Positions 23,815-32,932 are shown, numbered from the stretch's first letter. The stretch is 64,000 nucleotides of DNA from Micromonospora rhizosphaerae (GCF_900091465.1 NZ_FMHV01000002.1:372001-436000); one strand, 5' to 3'. The notes: generated from the letters alone by a model not told the origin. Program-made: numbers and translations.

Positions 23815-24744
23815 ATGGCGTACGTGCCCGCGGAGATCGCCAGCCAGCCCGACTGCTGGCGGGAGGCCGCGCAGCTCGCCCCGACCGTCACCGATCGTCT
23901 CCCGCGCCCCGGCGAGCGGGTCGCCGTCGTCGGTTGCGGCACGTCGTGGTTCATGGCGATGGCGTACGCCGGGCTGCGCGAGCGCGCCGGCCAGGGCGAG
24001 ACCGACGCCTTCCAGGCCAGCGAGTTTCCCGCCGGCCGCCGCTACGACCGGCTCATCGCGATCACCCGCTCCGGCACCACCACGGAGGTGCTGGAGCTCC
24101 TCGCCGCGCTGCGCGGACAGCTGCCCACCACCGTGCTCGTCGGCGACCCCGGCTCCCCGGCGGTCGACCTGGCCGAGGCGGCGGTGACCATGCCCTTCGC
24201 CGACGAGCGGTCGGTGGTGCAGACCCGCTTCGCCACCACCGCCCTCGCCCTGCTCCGCACCCACCTCGGCGACAACGTGGGCGCGCTGGCCGCCGACGCC
24301 GAGGTGGCCGTCCGGGCCCCGCTGCCGATCGACCCGGGCGGGATCGAGCAGGTCACCTTCCTCGGTCGGGGCTGGACGATCGGGCTGGCCCAGGAAGCCG
24401 CGCTGAAGTGCCGCGAGGCGGCCACCTTCTGGGCCGAGGCGTACCCGGCGATGGACTACCGGCACGGGCCGATCTCCATCGCCGCCCCGGGCCGGGTGGT
24501 CTGGGCGTTCGGCGAACTGCCGGACGGGCTGCCGGAGGACGTCGCGGCCACCGGCGCCGCTCTCGTGCACTGCCGCACGCACGGCTGCCGCACGGTGCTG
24601 ACCAGCTGGGCCGCCGGGCGTAATCCCCTCGACCCGATGGCCGACCTGATCCTGGCCCAGCGCTTCGCCGTCGCGCTCGCCAGCAACCGGGGCCTCGACC
24701 CGGACGCGCCGCGCCATCTGACCCGTTCCGTGGTGTTGGCGTGA
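23815..24744 (+). CDS. SIS-domain phosphosugar isomerase/deaminase
   Basis: 309 aa. ATG 23815 follows GAGGAG. Two SIS repeats are present: VGCGTSWFMAMAYAGLRERAG...ITRSGTTTEVLELLAALR in the first half and FLGRGWTIGLAQEAALKCREAATFWAEAYPAMDYRHGPIS in the second. This is the layout of AgaS/GlmS-type isomerase domains that act on glucosamine- or galactosamine-6-phosphate. With ROK kinase and NagA downstream it likely deaminates or isomerises the deacetylated hexosamine phosphate. The next gene overlaps its stop. Confidence 0.85.
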   Translation: MAYVPAEIASQPDCWREAAQLAPTVTDRLPRPGERVAVVGCGTSWFMAMAYAGLRERAGQGETDAFQASEFPAGRRYDRLIAITRSGTTTEVLELLAALRGQLPTTVLVGDPGSPAVDLAEAAVTMPFADERSVVQTRFATTALALLRTHLGDNVGALAADAEVAVRAPLPIDPGGIEQVTFLGRGWTIGLAQEAALKCREAATFWAEAYPAMDYRHGPISIAAPGRVVWAFGELPDGLPEDVAATGAALVHCRTHGCRTVLTSWAAGRNPLDPMADLILAQRFAVALASNRGLDPDAPRHLTRSVVLA

Positions 24745-25682
24745 CTCAGGTCGTCCTCGCGCTGGACGTGGGCGGCACCGGGATGAAGTGCGCCCTGGTC
24801 CGCCCCGACGGCGCCACGGTGCACGCCGAGCGCCACCCGACCGGAGCCGGGCGCGGCCCGGAGGCGGTGGTCGACACCATCCTCGACGTGGCCGAGGGGC
24901 TGGCCGGCAAGGCCCGCGCCGAGGGGCTGGAACCGGTGGCCTGTGGCATCGCCGCACCCGGCGTGGTCGACGAGGCCCGCGGCGTGGCGGTCTGGTCGGC
25001 GAACGTGGGCTTCCGGGACGTACCGCTGCGGGACCTGGCGGTGGCGCGGCTCGGCCTGCCGACGGCGCTCGGGCACGACGTGCGCGCCGGTGGCCTGGCG
25101 GAGGCCCGGCTCGGTGCCGGACGGGGCGCGGGCCACGTTCTCTTCGTCGCCATCGGCACCGGCATCGCCGCCGCCCACGTGGTCGACGGGTCGGCCGCCG
25201 TCGGCGCGCACGGCGCCGCCGGGGAGATCGGTCACATCCTGGTACGCCCCGGCGGCCCGCGCTGCGGCTGCGGTCGCCCCGGCTGCCTGGAGGCGGTGGC
25301 ATCGGCCGCCGCGATCGGCCGCCGGTACGCCGAGCTGGCCGGGTTCCCCGCCACCGCCGCCGAGGTGGCCGACCGGGCCGCAGCCGGTGAGCCGCTGGCC
25401 GGCCGGGTCTGGCGGGAGGCCGTCGAGGCACTCGCCGACGGGCTCGCCACCGGCCAGGCCCTCTTCGACGTGGCGACCATCGTGATCGGTGGCGGCCTGG
25501 CCCAGGCCGGTCCCCGCCTGCTCGACCCGCTGCGCGTGGCGCTGCGCGAGCGGATGACCTTCCACCAGGAGCCGCGCCTGGTCGCGGCGGCGCTGGGCGA
25601 CGAGGCGGGCTGCCTCGGCGCCGCCCTGCTGGCCCTGGACGCCCGGCCCCGACCCGACCTGAGCGGTAGGAGGACCCGATGA
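24741..25682 (+). CDS. ROK-family sugar kinase (N-acetylhexosamine kinase-like)
   Basis: 313 aa from GTG 24741, overlapping the SIS gene (GTGA). ATP phosphate-binding DVGGTGMKCAL is at the N-terminus. The ROK zinc/substrate motif is intact: GEIGHILVRPGGPRCGCGRPGCLEAVAS, with Cys residues of the CxCGxxGCxE signature. Late IVIGGGLAQAG closes the fold. It would phosphorylate an amino sugar such as N-acetylglucosamine before NagA acts. Confidence 0.88.
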   Translation: MTQVVLALDVGGTGMKCALVRPDGATVHAERHPTGAGRGPEAVVDTILDVAEGLAGKARAEGLEPVACGIAAPGVVDEARGVAVWSANVGFRDVPLRDLAVARLGLPTALGHDVRAGGLAEARLGAGRGAGHVLFVAIGTGIAAAHVVDGSAAVGAHGAAGEIGHILVRPGGPRCGCGRPGCLEAVASAAAIGRRYAELAGFPATAAEVADRAAAGEPLAGRVWREAVEALADGLATGQALFDVATIVIGGGLAQAGPRLLDPLRVALRERMTFHQEPRLVAAALGDEAGCLGAALLALDARPRPDLSGRRTR

Positions 25683-26788
25683 CCCTGCGGGTGAGCGGCA
25701 AGGTCGTGACGCCGACGGGCGTGATCCGGCAGGGCTGCGTGGAGGTCCAGGGTGACCGGATCCGGGCCGTCGCCGAGTACCCGTCGGTGCGCGACGGGCA
25801 CTGGATCGTGCCGGGCTTCGTGGACATGCACACCCACGGCGGCGGCGGGCACACCTTCACCACCGGCGACGCCGACTCGGCCCGCGAGGCCGCGGCGTTC
25901 CACCTGCGGCACGGCACCACCACTCTGCTGGCCAGCCTGGTCAGCTCCCCGTTCGAGCTGATGCGGGACGCCACCGCCGCGTATCGCCCGCTGGTCGACT
26001 CCGGCGTGCTGGCCGGTATCCACTTCGAGGGCCCGTACCTGTCCGCGGCCCGCTGCGGCGCGCAGAACCCGGAGTTCCTCCGCGAGCCGTCCATTGCGGA
26101 GCTGACGGAGCTGATCGAGCTGGGCGCGGGGGCGGTTCGGATGGTCACCCTGGCCCCGGAGCGGGACGGCGCGCTGGCGGCGATCAAGCTGCTCACCGCG
26201 CAGGGCGTGGTGGCCGCAGTCGGTCACACCGACGCCACCTGGGACCAGACGCGGGCCGCCGTGGCCGCCGGCGCGAGCGTCGGCACCCACCTGTTCAACG
26301 GCATGCGTCCGGTGCACCACCGGGAGCCCGGGCCGGTGGTGGCCCTGCTCGACGCGCCGAACGTGGTGTGCGAACTGGTCGCCGACGGCGTCCACCTGCA
26401 CGACGGCATGCTCGCGTTCGCCACCTCGGTCGCCGGCCCGGAGCGGGCCGCGCTGATCACCGACGCCATGGCCGCCGCCGGCATGCCGGACGGCGAGTAC
26501 GAGCTGGGCGGCCAGGCCGTCACCGTGGCCGGCGGGGTGGCCCGGCTGACCCGGGACGGCGCGATCGCCGGCAGCACGCTGACCATGGACGCCGCCCTGC
26601 GGCACGCCGTCGCCGCGGGCATTCCGATGCCGGACGCCTGCCGGATGGTGGCCACCACCCCGGCGCGGGCGATCGGCCTGGGCGACAAGCTCGGTGCTCT
26701 CCAGATCGGGCTCCGGGCCGACCTGGTGGTCCTGGACGACGACCTCAACGTGGTGCGGGTGATGCGCGCCGGCTCCTGGCTGGAGTGA
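25679..26788 (+). CDS. nagA: N-acetylglucosamine-6-phosphate deacetylase
   Basis: 369 aa, overlapping the ROK gene by ATGA. It is an amidohydrolase-fold protein: PGFVDMHTHGGGG (metal His pair), GIHFEGPYLSAARCGAQNP (metal Glu), AAVGHTDATW, GTHLFNGMRPVHHREPG, CELVADGVHLH and the catalytic aspartate in LITDAMAAAG. It removes acetate from GlcNAc-6-phosphate. With the kinase and SIS protein it completes a short route from free N-acetylhexosamine toward fructose-6-phosphate. No PTS or ABC importer is adjacent. Confidence 0.93.
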   Translation: MTLRVSGKVVTPTGVIRQGCVEVQGDRIRAVAEYPSVRDGHWIVPGFVDMHTHGGGGHTFTTGDADSAREAAAFHLRHGTTTLLASLVSSPFELMRDATAAYRPLVDSGVLAGIHFEGPYLSAARCGAQNPEFLREPSIAELTELIELGAGAVRMVTLAPERDGALAAIKLLTAQGVVAAVGHTDATWDQTRAAVAAGASVGTHLFNGMRPVHHREPGPVVALLDAPNVVCELVADGVHLHDGMLAFATSVAGPERAALITDAMAAAGMPDGEYELGGQAVTVAGGVARLTRDGAIAGSTLTMDAALRHAVAAGIPMPDACRMVATTPARAIGLGDKLGALQIGLRADLVVLDDDLNVVRVMRAGSWLE

Positions 26789-26974
26789 CGCGCCGCCACC
26801 CCGCTGCGCGGACCGCCGCCGGCGTGGCGGGGGCCGGGCGCGCCGCCCCACCCAGGCCCTGCGCATCGGCAGCCGCCCCGTTCGTGCGGGCAGCTCCAAA
26901 GGCAGCGTCGCACCCGATCAGAACCCGCCTGCCCCAGCCCGTGAGTCGCTTGCCTGGCGGGCCAGATCGGTGGA

Positions 26975-28207
26975 TCAGCCGGCGGTGGGGACCGCTACGC
27001 CGAGCACGGCCTGCTCGTCGGGGCGGTGCACCAGCACGTCGGAGAGGTACGACTGCACGGTCGGGGCCATCCCGACGTCCCGGCCGGCCCGCTCGGAGAG
27101 CAGCCACTTGTGCTCGATGATCTGCGCGAAGAGTTCCTGCGGCTCCAGCTTGCGGCGCAGGTGCGCCGGCACCGCCCGGACCACCGGCTCGAAGACCTCG
27201 GTCAGCCAGCGGTGCGCCGCCTGCTGCTCGTCGGTCAGGTCACTCTCCACCCGGTAGGCGTCCAGGTCGTTGAGCAGCCGCCGGGCCTGGTTCTCCTCGG
27301 CGTCCAAACCGGTCAGCCGGAGCAGCCGCCGGGTGTGGTAGCCGGCGTCGACCACCTTCGGGCGGACCAGGTACCGGCCGTCGTCGACCGTCGACAGGGC
27401 CACCTCGGCGACATCGAAGCCCAGGTCGTTGAGGCGGCGGATCCGCCCCTCGATGTCGTGCCGGGCGTCCCGTTCGATCTGCTGCTCGTAGGTGATCTCG
27501 TGCCAGAGCCGCTCGTAGCGCTGCACGACCTCCTCGCAGACCACCTCCGGGTCGATCGACTCGTGCAGCAGCCCGGCGGCCTGGAGGTCCAGCGCCTCGC
27601 CGAAGATGTTCACCCGGGCGATCTCCAGGTCCTCGCCGCGCTGCCCGTTGGAGAGCGCGTTGTGCAGTGCGCCGGTCTCGGCGTCCACCAGGTAGGCGGC
27701 GAACGCCCCGGCGTCCCGGCGGAACAGCGTGTTCGACAGCGAGCAGTCGCCCCAGAAGAAACCGGTCAGGTGCATCCGGACCAGCAGCACCGCCAGCGCG
27801 TCGAGCAGCCGGCCCATCGTCTCCGGCCGCAGGGTCCGGGAGAAGAGCGCCCGGTACGGCAGCGAGAACTGCAGGTGCCGGGTGATCAGCACCGGGTCGA
27901 GCGGCTCACCGGCGTCGGTCTGCCGGTCGGCCACGATGGCGATCGCCTCGACCGACGGGAAGTCGATCCGCTCCAGCGCCCGGAGCAGGTCGTACTCCCG
28001 CTCCGCGACCCGCTCGCCGGTCTCCTTGACCGCGTAGACGTACTCGCCGAGCCGGACGAAGCGCACGATGTGCCGGGAGATGCCCTGCGGCAGCGCGACC
28101 AGGTGCTGAGCAGGCCACTCCTCCAGCGGGGTCGACCAGGGGAGGTCGAGCAGCGCCGGGTCCACGAGAGCCGAGGTGATCCGCACGGGCACAAGTGTGA
28201 CGCTCAC
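26975..28207 (-). CDS. DUF4032 domain protein with kinase-like N-terminal half
   Basis: About 410 aa from GTG 28207. The N-terminal half resembles lipopolysaccharide-kinase/protein-kinase-like folds (VKETGERVAEREYDLLRALE, LVRMHLTGFFWGDCSLSNTLFRRDAGAFAAYLVDAETG, with catalytic-loop-like GDCSLSN and a DFG-like VDAETG). The C-terminal half is the DUF4032 region (DVGMAPTVQSYLSDVLVHRPDEQAVLGVAV). It is widespread in actinobacteria, with no established function. It is divergent from the PAP2 gene. Confidence 0.85.
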   Translation of the reverse strand: MSVTLVPVRITSALVDPALLDLPWSTPLEEWPAQHLVALPQGISRHIVRFVRLGEYVYAVKETGERVAEREYDLLRALERIDFPSVEAIAIVADRQTDAGEPLDPVLITRHLQFSLPYRALFSRTLRPETMGRLLDALAVLLVRMHLTGFFWGDCSLSNTLFRRDAGAFAAYLVDAETGALHNALSNGQRGEDLEIARVNIFGEALDLQAAGLLHESIDPEVVCEEVVQRYERLWHEITYEQQIERDARHDIEGRIRRLNDLGFDVAEVALSTVDDGRYLVRPKVVDAGYHTRRLLRLTGLDAEENQARRLLNDLDAYRVESDLTDEQQAAHRWLTEVFEPVVRAVPAHLRRKLEPQELFAQIIEHKWLLSERAGRDVGMAPTVQSYLSDVLVHRPDEQAVLGVAVPTAG

Positions 28208-28296
28208 CCCGCCGGATCGCTTCCCTTCGTGGCTGGGCACACAACCGCCGATGCCCGCGCCGGTCCCGCGCCGTCCGCGGCCGGTAGCGTGGTCGC

Positions 28297-29058
28297 GTGC
28301 GGGAGACCACGGGAGTACGCCGCGGAGTCCGGCGCCGGCCGGTCCGGCCGGCCGGGTGGTGGTACGACGGGCTGCTGCTCGCCGCCCTGGTCGGGCTGAC
28401 CGTGGCGCTGGCCACCGGCCACTTCCTCGGCCTCGACCGCGCGGTCGCCGACTGGGCGGACGCGCACCGGCCGGCGGCGGCGTACTGGGTGGCGCGGGTG
28501 CTCAACTATCTCGGCCAGGGGACGCCGCTTACCCTGCTCGCGGCGGGGCTCGGCGTGCTGGTGGGCGTCCGGTCCCGGTCGATCCGGCCGGTGCTGCCGC
28601 CGGTGGCCGCGTTCGTGCTGACGGTCCTGACCATCGGGCCGCTGAAGCTCTGGTCCGACCGGGCGGCGCCCACGGCCAGCATCAAGCCGCCCTACCTGCC
28701 GGAGGCGGACACCGTCCAGATCTTCCACACCGACGGCCCGTACGGGGTGTCCTACCCGTCCGGGCACGTGGCCAACTCGATCGTCTGGTACGGGATCCTC
28801 GCGCTGCTGCTTCCCGCGCTGCTGCGCACCCTGCACCGCCCGGTACCGGACCACCTGATCACCGCGGTCCGCGTGCTGCCGCCGGTCATCGTGTTCTGCA
28901 CCACCACCTACCTCGGCTGGCACTGGCTCACCGACTCGATCGCCGGGCTGCTGCTCGGGCTGCTGCTGGACCGGCTGCTGCACCGGGTGCCCTGGGACGA
29001 GGTACCGCTGCCCGGCCGGCTGCGGGACCGTGACCGTCCGTTCATCTCCACCTCGTAG
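28297..29058 (+). CDS. PAP2-family membrane phosphatase
   Basis: 253 aa from GTG 28297. Six membrane helices with PAP2 motifs: a divergent first motif (KLWSDRAAPTAS instead of K-x6-RP), the second motif SYPSGHVANS and the third HWLTDSIAG. These hydrolyse lipid pyrophosphates or phosphatidate at the outer membrane face. The divergent first motif leaves some doubt about activity. The tail is basic. Confidence 0.88.
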   Translation: MRETTGVRRGVRRRPVRPAGWWYDGLLLAALVGLTVALATGHFLGLDRAVADWADAHRPAAAYWVARVLNYLGQGTPLTLLAAGLGVLVGVRSRSIRPVLPPVAAFVLTVLTIGPLKLWSDRAAPTASIKPPYLPEADTVQIFHTDGPYGVSYPSGHVANSIVWYGILALLLPALLRTLHRPVPDHLITAVRVLPPVIVFCTTTYLGWHWLTDSIAGLLLGLLLDRLLHRVPWDEVPLPGRLRDRDRPFISTS

Positions 29059-29067
29059 CCTGCGCTC

Positions 29068-30318
29068 GTGGATCAACTGGCGCGGCGGCTGGCCGTACCC
29101 GATGCGGTGGTCATCGGTCTGGGTTCGATGCTCGGCGCGGGCGTCTTCGTGGTGTTCGCCCCGGCCGCCGCAGCGGCCGGCGGCGCCGGGCTGCTGCTGG
29201 CGCTGGGGCTGGCCGGCTTCATCGCCTTCTGCAACGCGACCAGCTCAGCCCGGCTGGCGGCCCGCTACCCGGAGTCCGGCGGCACGTACGTCTACGGCCG
29301 GGAGCGGCTCAACCCGTTCGCCGGCTTCCTCGCCGGCTGGGGATTCGTGGTCGGCAAGACGGCGAGCTGCGCGGCGATGGCGCTGACCATCGGGGCGTAC
29401 CTCTGGCCGGAGCGGGCGCGGCTCGTCGCGGTCCTCGCGGTGCTGGCGGTGACCGCAGTGAACCTGCGCGGCATTGGCAAGACCGCGACCGCGACGAAGG
29501 TCCTGGTGGGCGTGGTGCTGGCCGTGCTGGCCCTGGTCGCGGTCAGCGGCATCGCCGGCGGGCATCTCGAGCCGGCCCGGATCGGCGACCTCGGCGACGC
29601 CGGGATCCGCGGCGTGCTGACCGCCGCCGGCCTGCTCTTCTTCGCCTTCGCCGGGTACGCCCGGATCGCCACCCTCGGCGAGGAGGTACGCGAACCCGAG
29701 CGGACCATCCCCCGGGCGGTGCCACTGGCGCTCGGCGTCGTGCTGGCGATCTACCTGGTGCTGGCCGTGGTGGCGCTCGGCGTGCTGGGCGCCGACCGGC
29801 TGGCCGCCTCCGCCGCGCCGCTGGCCGAGGTGGTGACCGCCGCCGGGCTGCCCGGCCTGGCCTGGCTGGTCCGGGCCGGCGCGACCGTGGCGGTGACCGG
29901 GGTGCTGCTCTCCCTGCTCGCCGGGGTGGGACGCACGCTGCTGGGGATGGCCCGCCGCCGGGACGTGCCCGGGGCGCTGGCCGCCGTGCATCCCCGGTAC
30001 CGGGTGCCGCACCGCGCCGAGCTGGCCGTCGCCGCCGCGGTGGTCGTGGTGGTCGCGCTCGGCGACGTGCGGGGCGCGATCGGCTTCTCCAGCTGCACGG
30101 TGCTGGTCTACTACGCGATCACCAACGCCTCCGCCCTGACTCTCGGCCGGGATCCGTCCCGCAAGCTACCGGTCCAGCTGCTCGCCGCCCTGGGGCTGGT
30201 CGGCTGCGTGGTGCTGGCCGTCAGCCTGCCGACCGCGAGCGTGCTCGCCGGCTTCGGCGTCCTCGCCCTCGGCGCCGCGTGGTACGCCCTCCGCCACACC
30301 GTCGCGGCCCGCGACTGA
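29068..30318 (+). CDS. APC-family amino acid permease
   Basis: 416 aa from GTG 29068, ten bases after the PAP2 stop. About twelve membrane helices; the first carries the APC unwound motif GLGSMLGAGVFV, then RYPESGGTYVYGRERLNPFAGFLAGW and FFAFAGYARIATLGEEVREPERTIPRA, the strongest APC signature. It imports or exchanges amino acids or amines; specificity cannot be read. It ends 6 bp from the convergent RCK gene. Confidence 0.9.
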   Translation: MDQLARRLAVPDAVVIGLGSMLGAGVFVVFAPAAAAAGGAGLLLALGLAGFIAFCNATSSARLAARYPESGGTYVYGRERLNPFAGFLAGWGFVVGKTASCAAMALTIGAYLWPERARLVAVLAVLAVTAVNLRGIGKTATATKVLVGVVLAVLALVAVSGIAGGHLEPARIGDLGDAGIRGVLTAAGLLFFAFAGYARIATLGEEVREPERTIPRAVPLALGVVLAIYLVLAVVALGVLGADRLAASAAPLAEVVTAAGLPGLAWLVRAGATVAVTGVLLSLLAGVGRTLLGMARRRDVPGALAAVHPRYRVPHRAELAVAAAVVVVVALGDVRGAIGFSSCTVLVYYAITNASALTLGRDPSRKLPVQLLAALGLVGCVVLAVSLPTASVLAGFGVLALGAAWYALRHTVAARD

Positions 30319-30324
30319 CCCGGA

Positions 30325-32109
30325 TCACTCCTCCGGCTGCCGGGGGGCCGGGGCACCGGCGGGAGCGGGTGGCGGGGGTGGGGTGGTTTCGCGGAGCAGG
30401 GCGCTCAGCCCCGCCCGCCGGGCGACCACGGTCAGCCGGTCCCCCGCGTTGATCACCATGCGCGGGTCGACCGACCAGTCCAGCCGCTGCCCGGCCCGGG
30501 CGTGCGCGAGCAGACGTACCTCCCCCGGGCGGGCCACCGCGGCGAGCGGCCGACCGTCGAGCGGGGAGCCGGCGACCACCGGCACCTCGGTGACCAGCAG
30601 CGCGTGCCGGTCGACCGGGATGGTGGCGATCACCGCCCGGTCCAGCAGCGCCGCCGCGAACGAGGGCGCGGCCAGGTACGACACGCTGCGCGAGATGCCG
30701 ATGCCGAACGCCGTCTGGATCCGTTCCGCGAAGTCGCCGTCGAAGAGCCGCAGCACCACCCGGACTTCGGGGTTGAGCGAGCGGGCGTTCAGCGCGGCCC
30801 GCAGGTTGGTGCCGTCGTCGGCGGAGACCACCACCAGGGCCTGACAGGTGTCGACCGAGGCGGCCCCGAGCGTCTCCTCCAGCCCCGCGTCGCCCACGAT
30901 CAGCGGTACGCCGAGCCGCTGGGCCAGCGCGGCGCCCCGCGCGTCCGGGTTCCTGTCGATGGCGACCACCTCGACGCCGAAGTCGTTCAGCTGGGCCATC
31001 ACCCGGGTGCCGATGTTGCCCAGCCCGACCACCACCACGTGCCCGGAGCGGTCCGGCTGGATCCGGCCGGCGTGCAGGGCCAGCCGGGCGTTGACGATCC
31101 CGTCGACCACCACGGCGGTGATCAGCGGGATGAGCGCCAGCCCGGCGAGGTTGAGCACCACCTGCATGACCTGGGCGGCGGCCGCCTTGGTGACGTCCGG
31201 GTCCTGGCCGCTGAGCGTGGTCACCAGGGTGAGGTAGAGGGCTTCGGTCCAGTTGAGGTCCGCCGCGCGGGCGTTCAGCCAGCCGAGCACCGCGATCACC
31301 GCCAGCAGCAGGAGCACCGCCATGCCGATCTTGCGGGTGGCAAAGCTGCGGATCGCGCGGAGCAGGACCGCGACGGGCTGCCGACGGCGCCGCGCCCGGA
31401 CCAGCCGGCGGGCGGCCAGCTCGGTGCCGGGTGGCTGCCCGGTCGCCTCGGCGAGCACCACGTCGGCCGCCGCCTCGTCGGCCGGCAGCACCCGGACCAG
31501 GGCCGGGTCGGTGGTCACGGCGAGTCCACAGACGACGTCGCCGGGGCGTACGTCGGCGCGCCGGGCCACGTAGAGGGTGCGTCCGCCGTGCCGGAAATGG
31601 GTGGGGGCGAGCTCACCGAGCGCGGCGGCGACGAAGGCTGGGGCGGCCATCGAGGCGTCGGAGAGCACCGCCGAGTCCGGGAAGAGCTGCCGCAGACCGT
31701 TGGCCAGGCTGGTGTTGAACATCCGGACCACCAGGCGCAGCCGCGGCTCGACCTCCTGGGCGCAGAGCGCCGCGTGCATGTTGCCGACGTCGTCCTGATG
31801 CAGCAGGGCCAGGCCGTCCGCGCCGGTGAGCCCGGCCCGGCGATACGTCGCCTCATCCAGCCGGTCGGTCCTGATCACCTGGAGGCCCTCGACGTCGCGG
31901 CCGTCCGGCCCGTCGGACCGGCGTCGCTCGGGCACGACCAGGGTGACGCGTACCCGACCGGCGGGCGACTCGGTCGCGAGCAGCGCCTTTACCACCCAGT
32001 AGGCGAGCGGGTCGGAACCGCAGATCACGTAGTGGGGACGGACGTCTCCGTTCATCCGCAGCCGCCAGCCGGTAGCGCGGCGGGCACGGTCGCGCAGGGG
32101 CTCGACCAT
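30325..32109 (-). CDS. ion channel-like protein with two RCK/TrkA-N domains around a 2-TM pore module
   Basis: 594 aa. A TrkA-N/RCK domain (HYVICGSDPLAYWVVKALL) fills the first 230 residues. Two membrane helices (about 262-280 and 312-333) flank a pore-helix-like YLTLVTTLSGQDPD. A second RCK (HVVVVGLGNIGTRVMAQLNDFGVEVVAIDRN) and a TrkA-C-like end follow. The potassium filter TVGYG is not present; TLSGQ takes its place, as in the CASTOR/POLLUX-like prokaryotic group. NAD-type GxGxxG is clean only in the second RCK. ATG 32109 is chosen; 32055 is possible. The tail is proline-rich. It is probably a ligand-gated cation channel. Confidence 0.82.
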   Translation of the reverse strand: MVEPLRDRARRATGWRLRMNGDVRPHYVICGSDPLAYWVVKALLATESPAGRVRVTLVVPERRRSDGPDGRDVEGLQVIRTDRLDEATYRRAGLTGADGLALLHQDDVGNMHAALCAQEVEPRLRLVVRMFNTSLANGLRQLFPDSAVLSDASMAAPAFVAAALGELAPTHFRHGGRTLYVARRADVRPGDVVCGLAVTTDPALVRVLPADEAAADVVLAEATGQPPGTELAARRLVRARRRRQPVAVLLRAIRSFATRKIGMAVLLLLAVIAVLGWLNARAADLNWTEALYLTLVTTLSGQDPDVTKAAAAQVMQVVLNLAGLALIPLITAVVVDGIVNARLALHAGRIQPDRSGHVVVVGLGNIGTRVMAQLNDFGVEVVAIDRNPDARGAALAQRLGVPLIVGDAGLEETLGAASVDTCQALVVVSADDGTNLRAALNARSLNPEVRVVLRLFDGDFAERIQTAFGIGISRSVSYLAAPSFAAALLDRAVIATIPVDRHALLVTEVPVVAGSPLDGRPLAAVARPGEVRLLAHARAGQRLDWSVDPRMVINAGDRLTVVARRAGLSALLRETTPPPPPAPAGAPAPRQPEE

Positions 32110-32195
32110 GCCCGGATGGTAGTCACCCGCTCGCAGCGCGCGCAGCCCCGCGATCATGAACGCATGTCGTACCCCACGTCGGGTAGAGCAGCGGC

Positions 32196-32687
32196 ATGCA
32201 GACCTTCCTCCCGTACCCGGACTTCCTGGCGAGCGCCCGGACGCTGGACCAGAAGCGGCTGGGCAAGCAGCGGGTGGAGACCATCCAGGTGCTGCGCGGG
32301 CTGACCCGACCGGACTACGGCTGGCGCAACCACCCGGCGGTGAGGATGTGGGCCGGGTACGAGGAGGCCCTCACCCGGTACGGGCTGGACGTGTGCGCGG
32401 TCTGGTGCGAGCCGGGCCGGGCGGACACCTGCGCCGGCACCATGACCACCGACCTCGCCACCGCCTGCGGCATCGACACCGTCCGCACCCAGGCGGAGCT
32501 GGCCGAGGCCGGCGAGCTGCCGCCCTGGCTGGGTCGGGCGGACCTGCACCTGAGCCACCGCTCGTCGCTGCTGCGCAAGGACCCCGAGTACTACCGCCCG
32601 CGATTCGGTGACGTCCCGCCCGACCTGGAGTACGTCTGGCCCGCCTCCGACCGCGAGCGGCGCTGCCTGCTGCCCCGGGAGGGTTGA
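32196..32687 (+). CDS. MSMEG_6728-type protein (pyrimidine-dimer glycosylase fold)
   Basis: 163 aa. MQTFLPYPDFLASARTLDQKRLGKQRVETIQVLRGL is the hallmark start of this actinobacterial family, which shares the fold and N-terminal Thr/Arg/Lys region of T4 endonuclease V (pyrimidine dimer DNA glycosylase). HPAVRMWAGYEEALTRYG and SHRSSLLRKDPEYYRPRFG complete the family pattern. Repair activity is inferred from the fold. It is divergent from the RCK gene and followed by a short transcription unit. Confidence 0.85.
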   Translation: MQTFLPYPDFLASARTLDQKRLGKQRVETIQVLRGLTRPDYGWRNHPAVRMWAGYEEALTRYGLDVCAVWCEPGRADTCAGTMTTDLATACGIDTVRTQAELAEAGELPPWLGRADLHLSHRSSLLRKDPEYYRPRFGDVPPDLEYVWPASDRERRCLLPREG

Positions 32688-32731
32688 CCGGGCGAGGCCG
32701 CTCGGACGGCGGATCGAAATACGTTGCCCGC

Positions 32732-32758
32732 CCTTCCGGGGCGGATCTACCGTGATCG
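32732..32758 (+). promoter_or_regulatory. possible promoter of a short transcription unit
   Basis: TTGCCC and TACCGT are separated by about 18 bp shortly before the small ORF at 32791. The match to the vegetative consensus is modest; support comes mainly from the ORF with a ribosome-binding site and the strong terminator that follow. Confidence 0.3.
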
Positions 32759-32790
32759 CGCAAGGTCAACCACTGCTCCGGGAGCCGTCG

Positions 32791-32880
32791 ATGTCGATGC
32801 CGCACGTCACCACCGTGCCGTCGTGGCTGGTCAGCGGCGGTTGCCGAGCCGAAGGTCCGTCGAACGGGTGGCCCGACTGA
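32791..32880 (+). CDS. 29-residue small ORF in a short terminated unit
   Basis: ATG 32791 (MSMPHVTTVPSWLVSGGC...GWPD) is preceded by CGGGAG six bases upstream and ends with TGA 20 bases before a strong intrinsic terminator. It contains a single cysteine and three tryptophans, with no signal peptide or helix-like membrane stretch. It has no resemblance I recognise. It may be a real micro-protein, a leader peptide or part of a small RNA of about 170 nt. It lies between the glycosylase-like gene and the HNH gene. Confidence 0.4.
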   Translation: MSMPHVTTVPSWLVSGGCRAEGPSNGWPD

Positions 32881-32900
32881 CGCGTGCCCGCACGCGTCGA

Positions 32901-32932
32901 GCCGCCCGTCCCCAGAACCGGGCGGCTTTTTT
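32901..32932 (+). terminator. intrinsic terminator with U-run
   Basis: GCCGCCCG (32901-32908), a ten-base loop and CGGGCGGC (32919-32926) are followed directly by six T (32927-32932). It is the clearest classical terminator in the window. It ends the short unit before the HNH gene. Confidence 0.85.
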
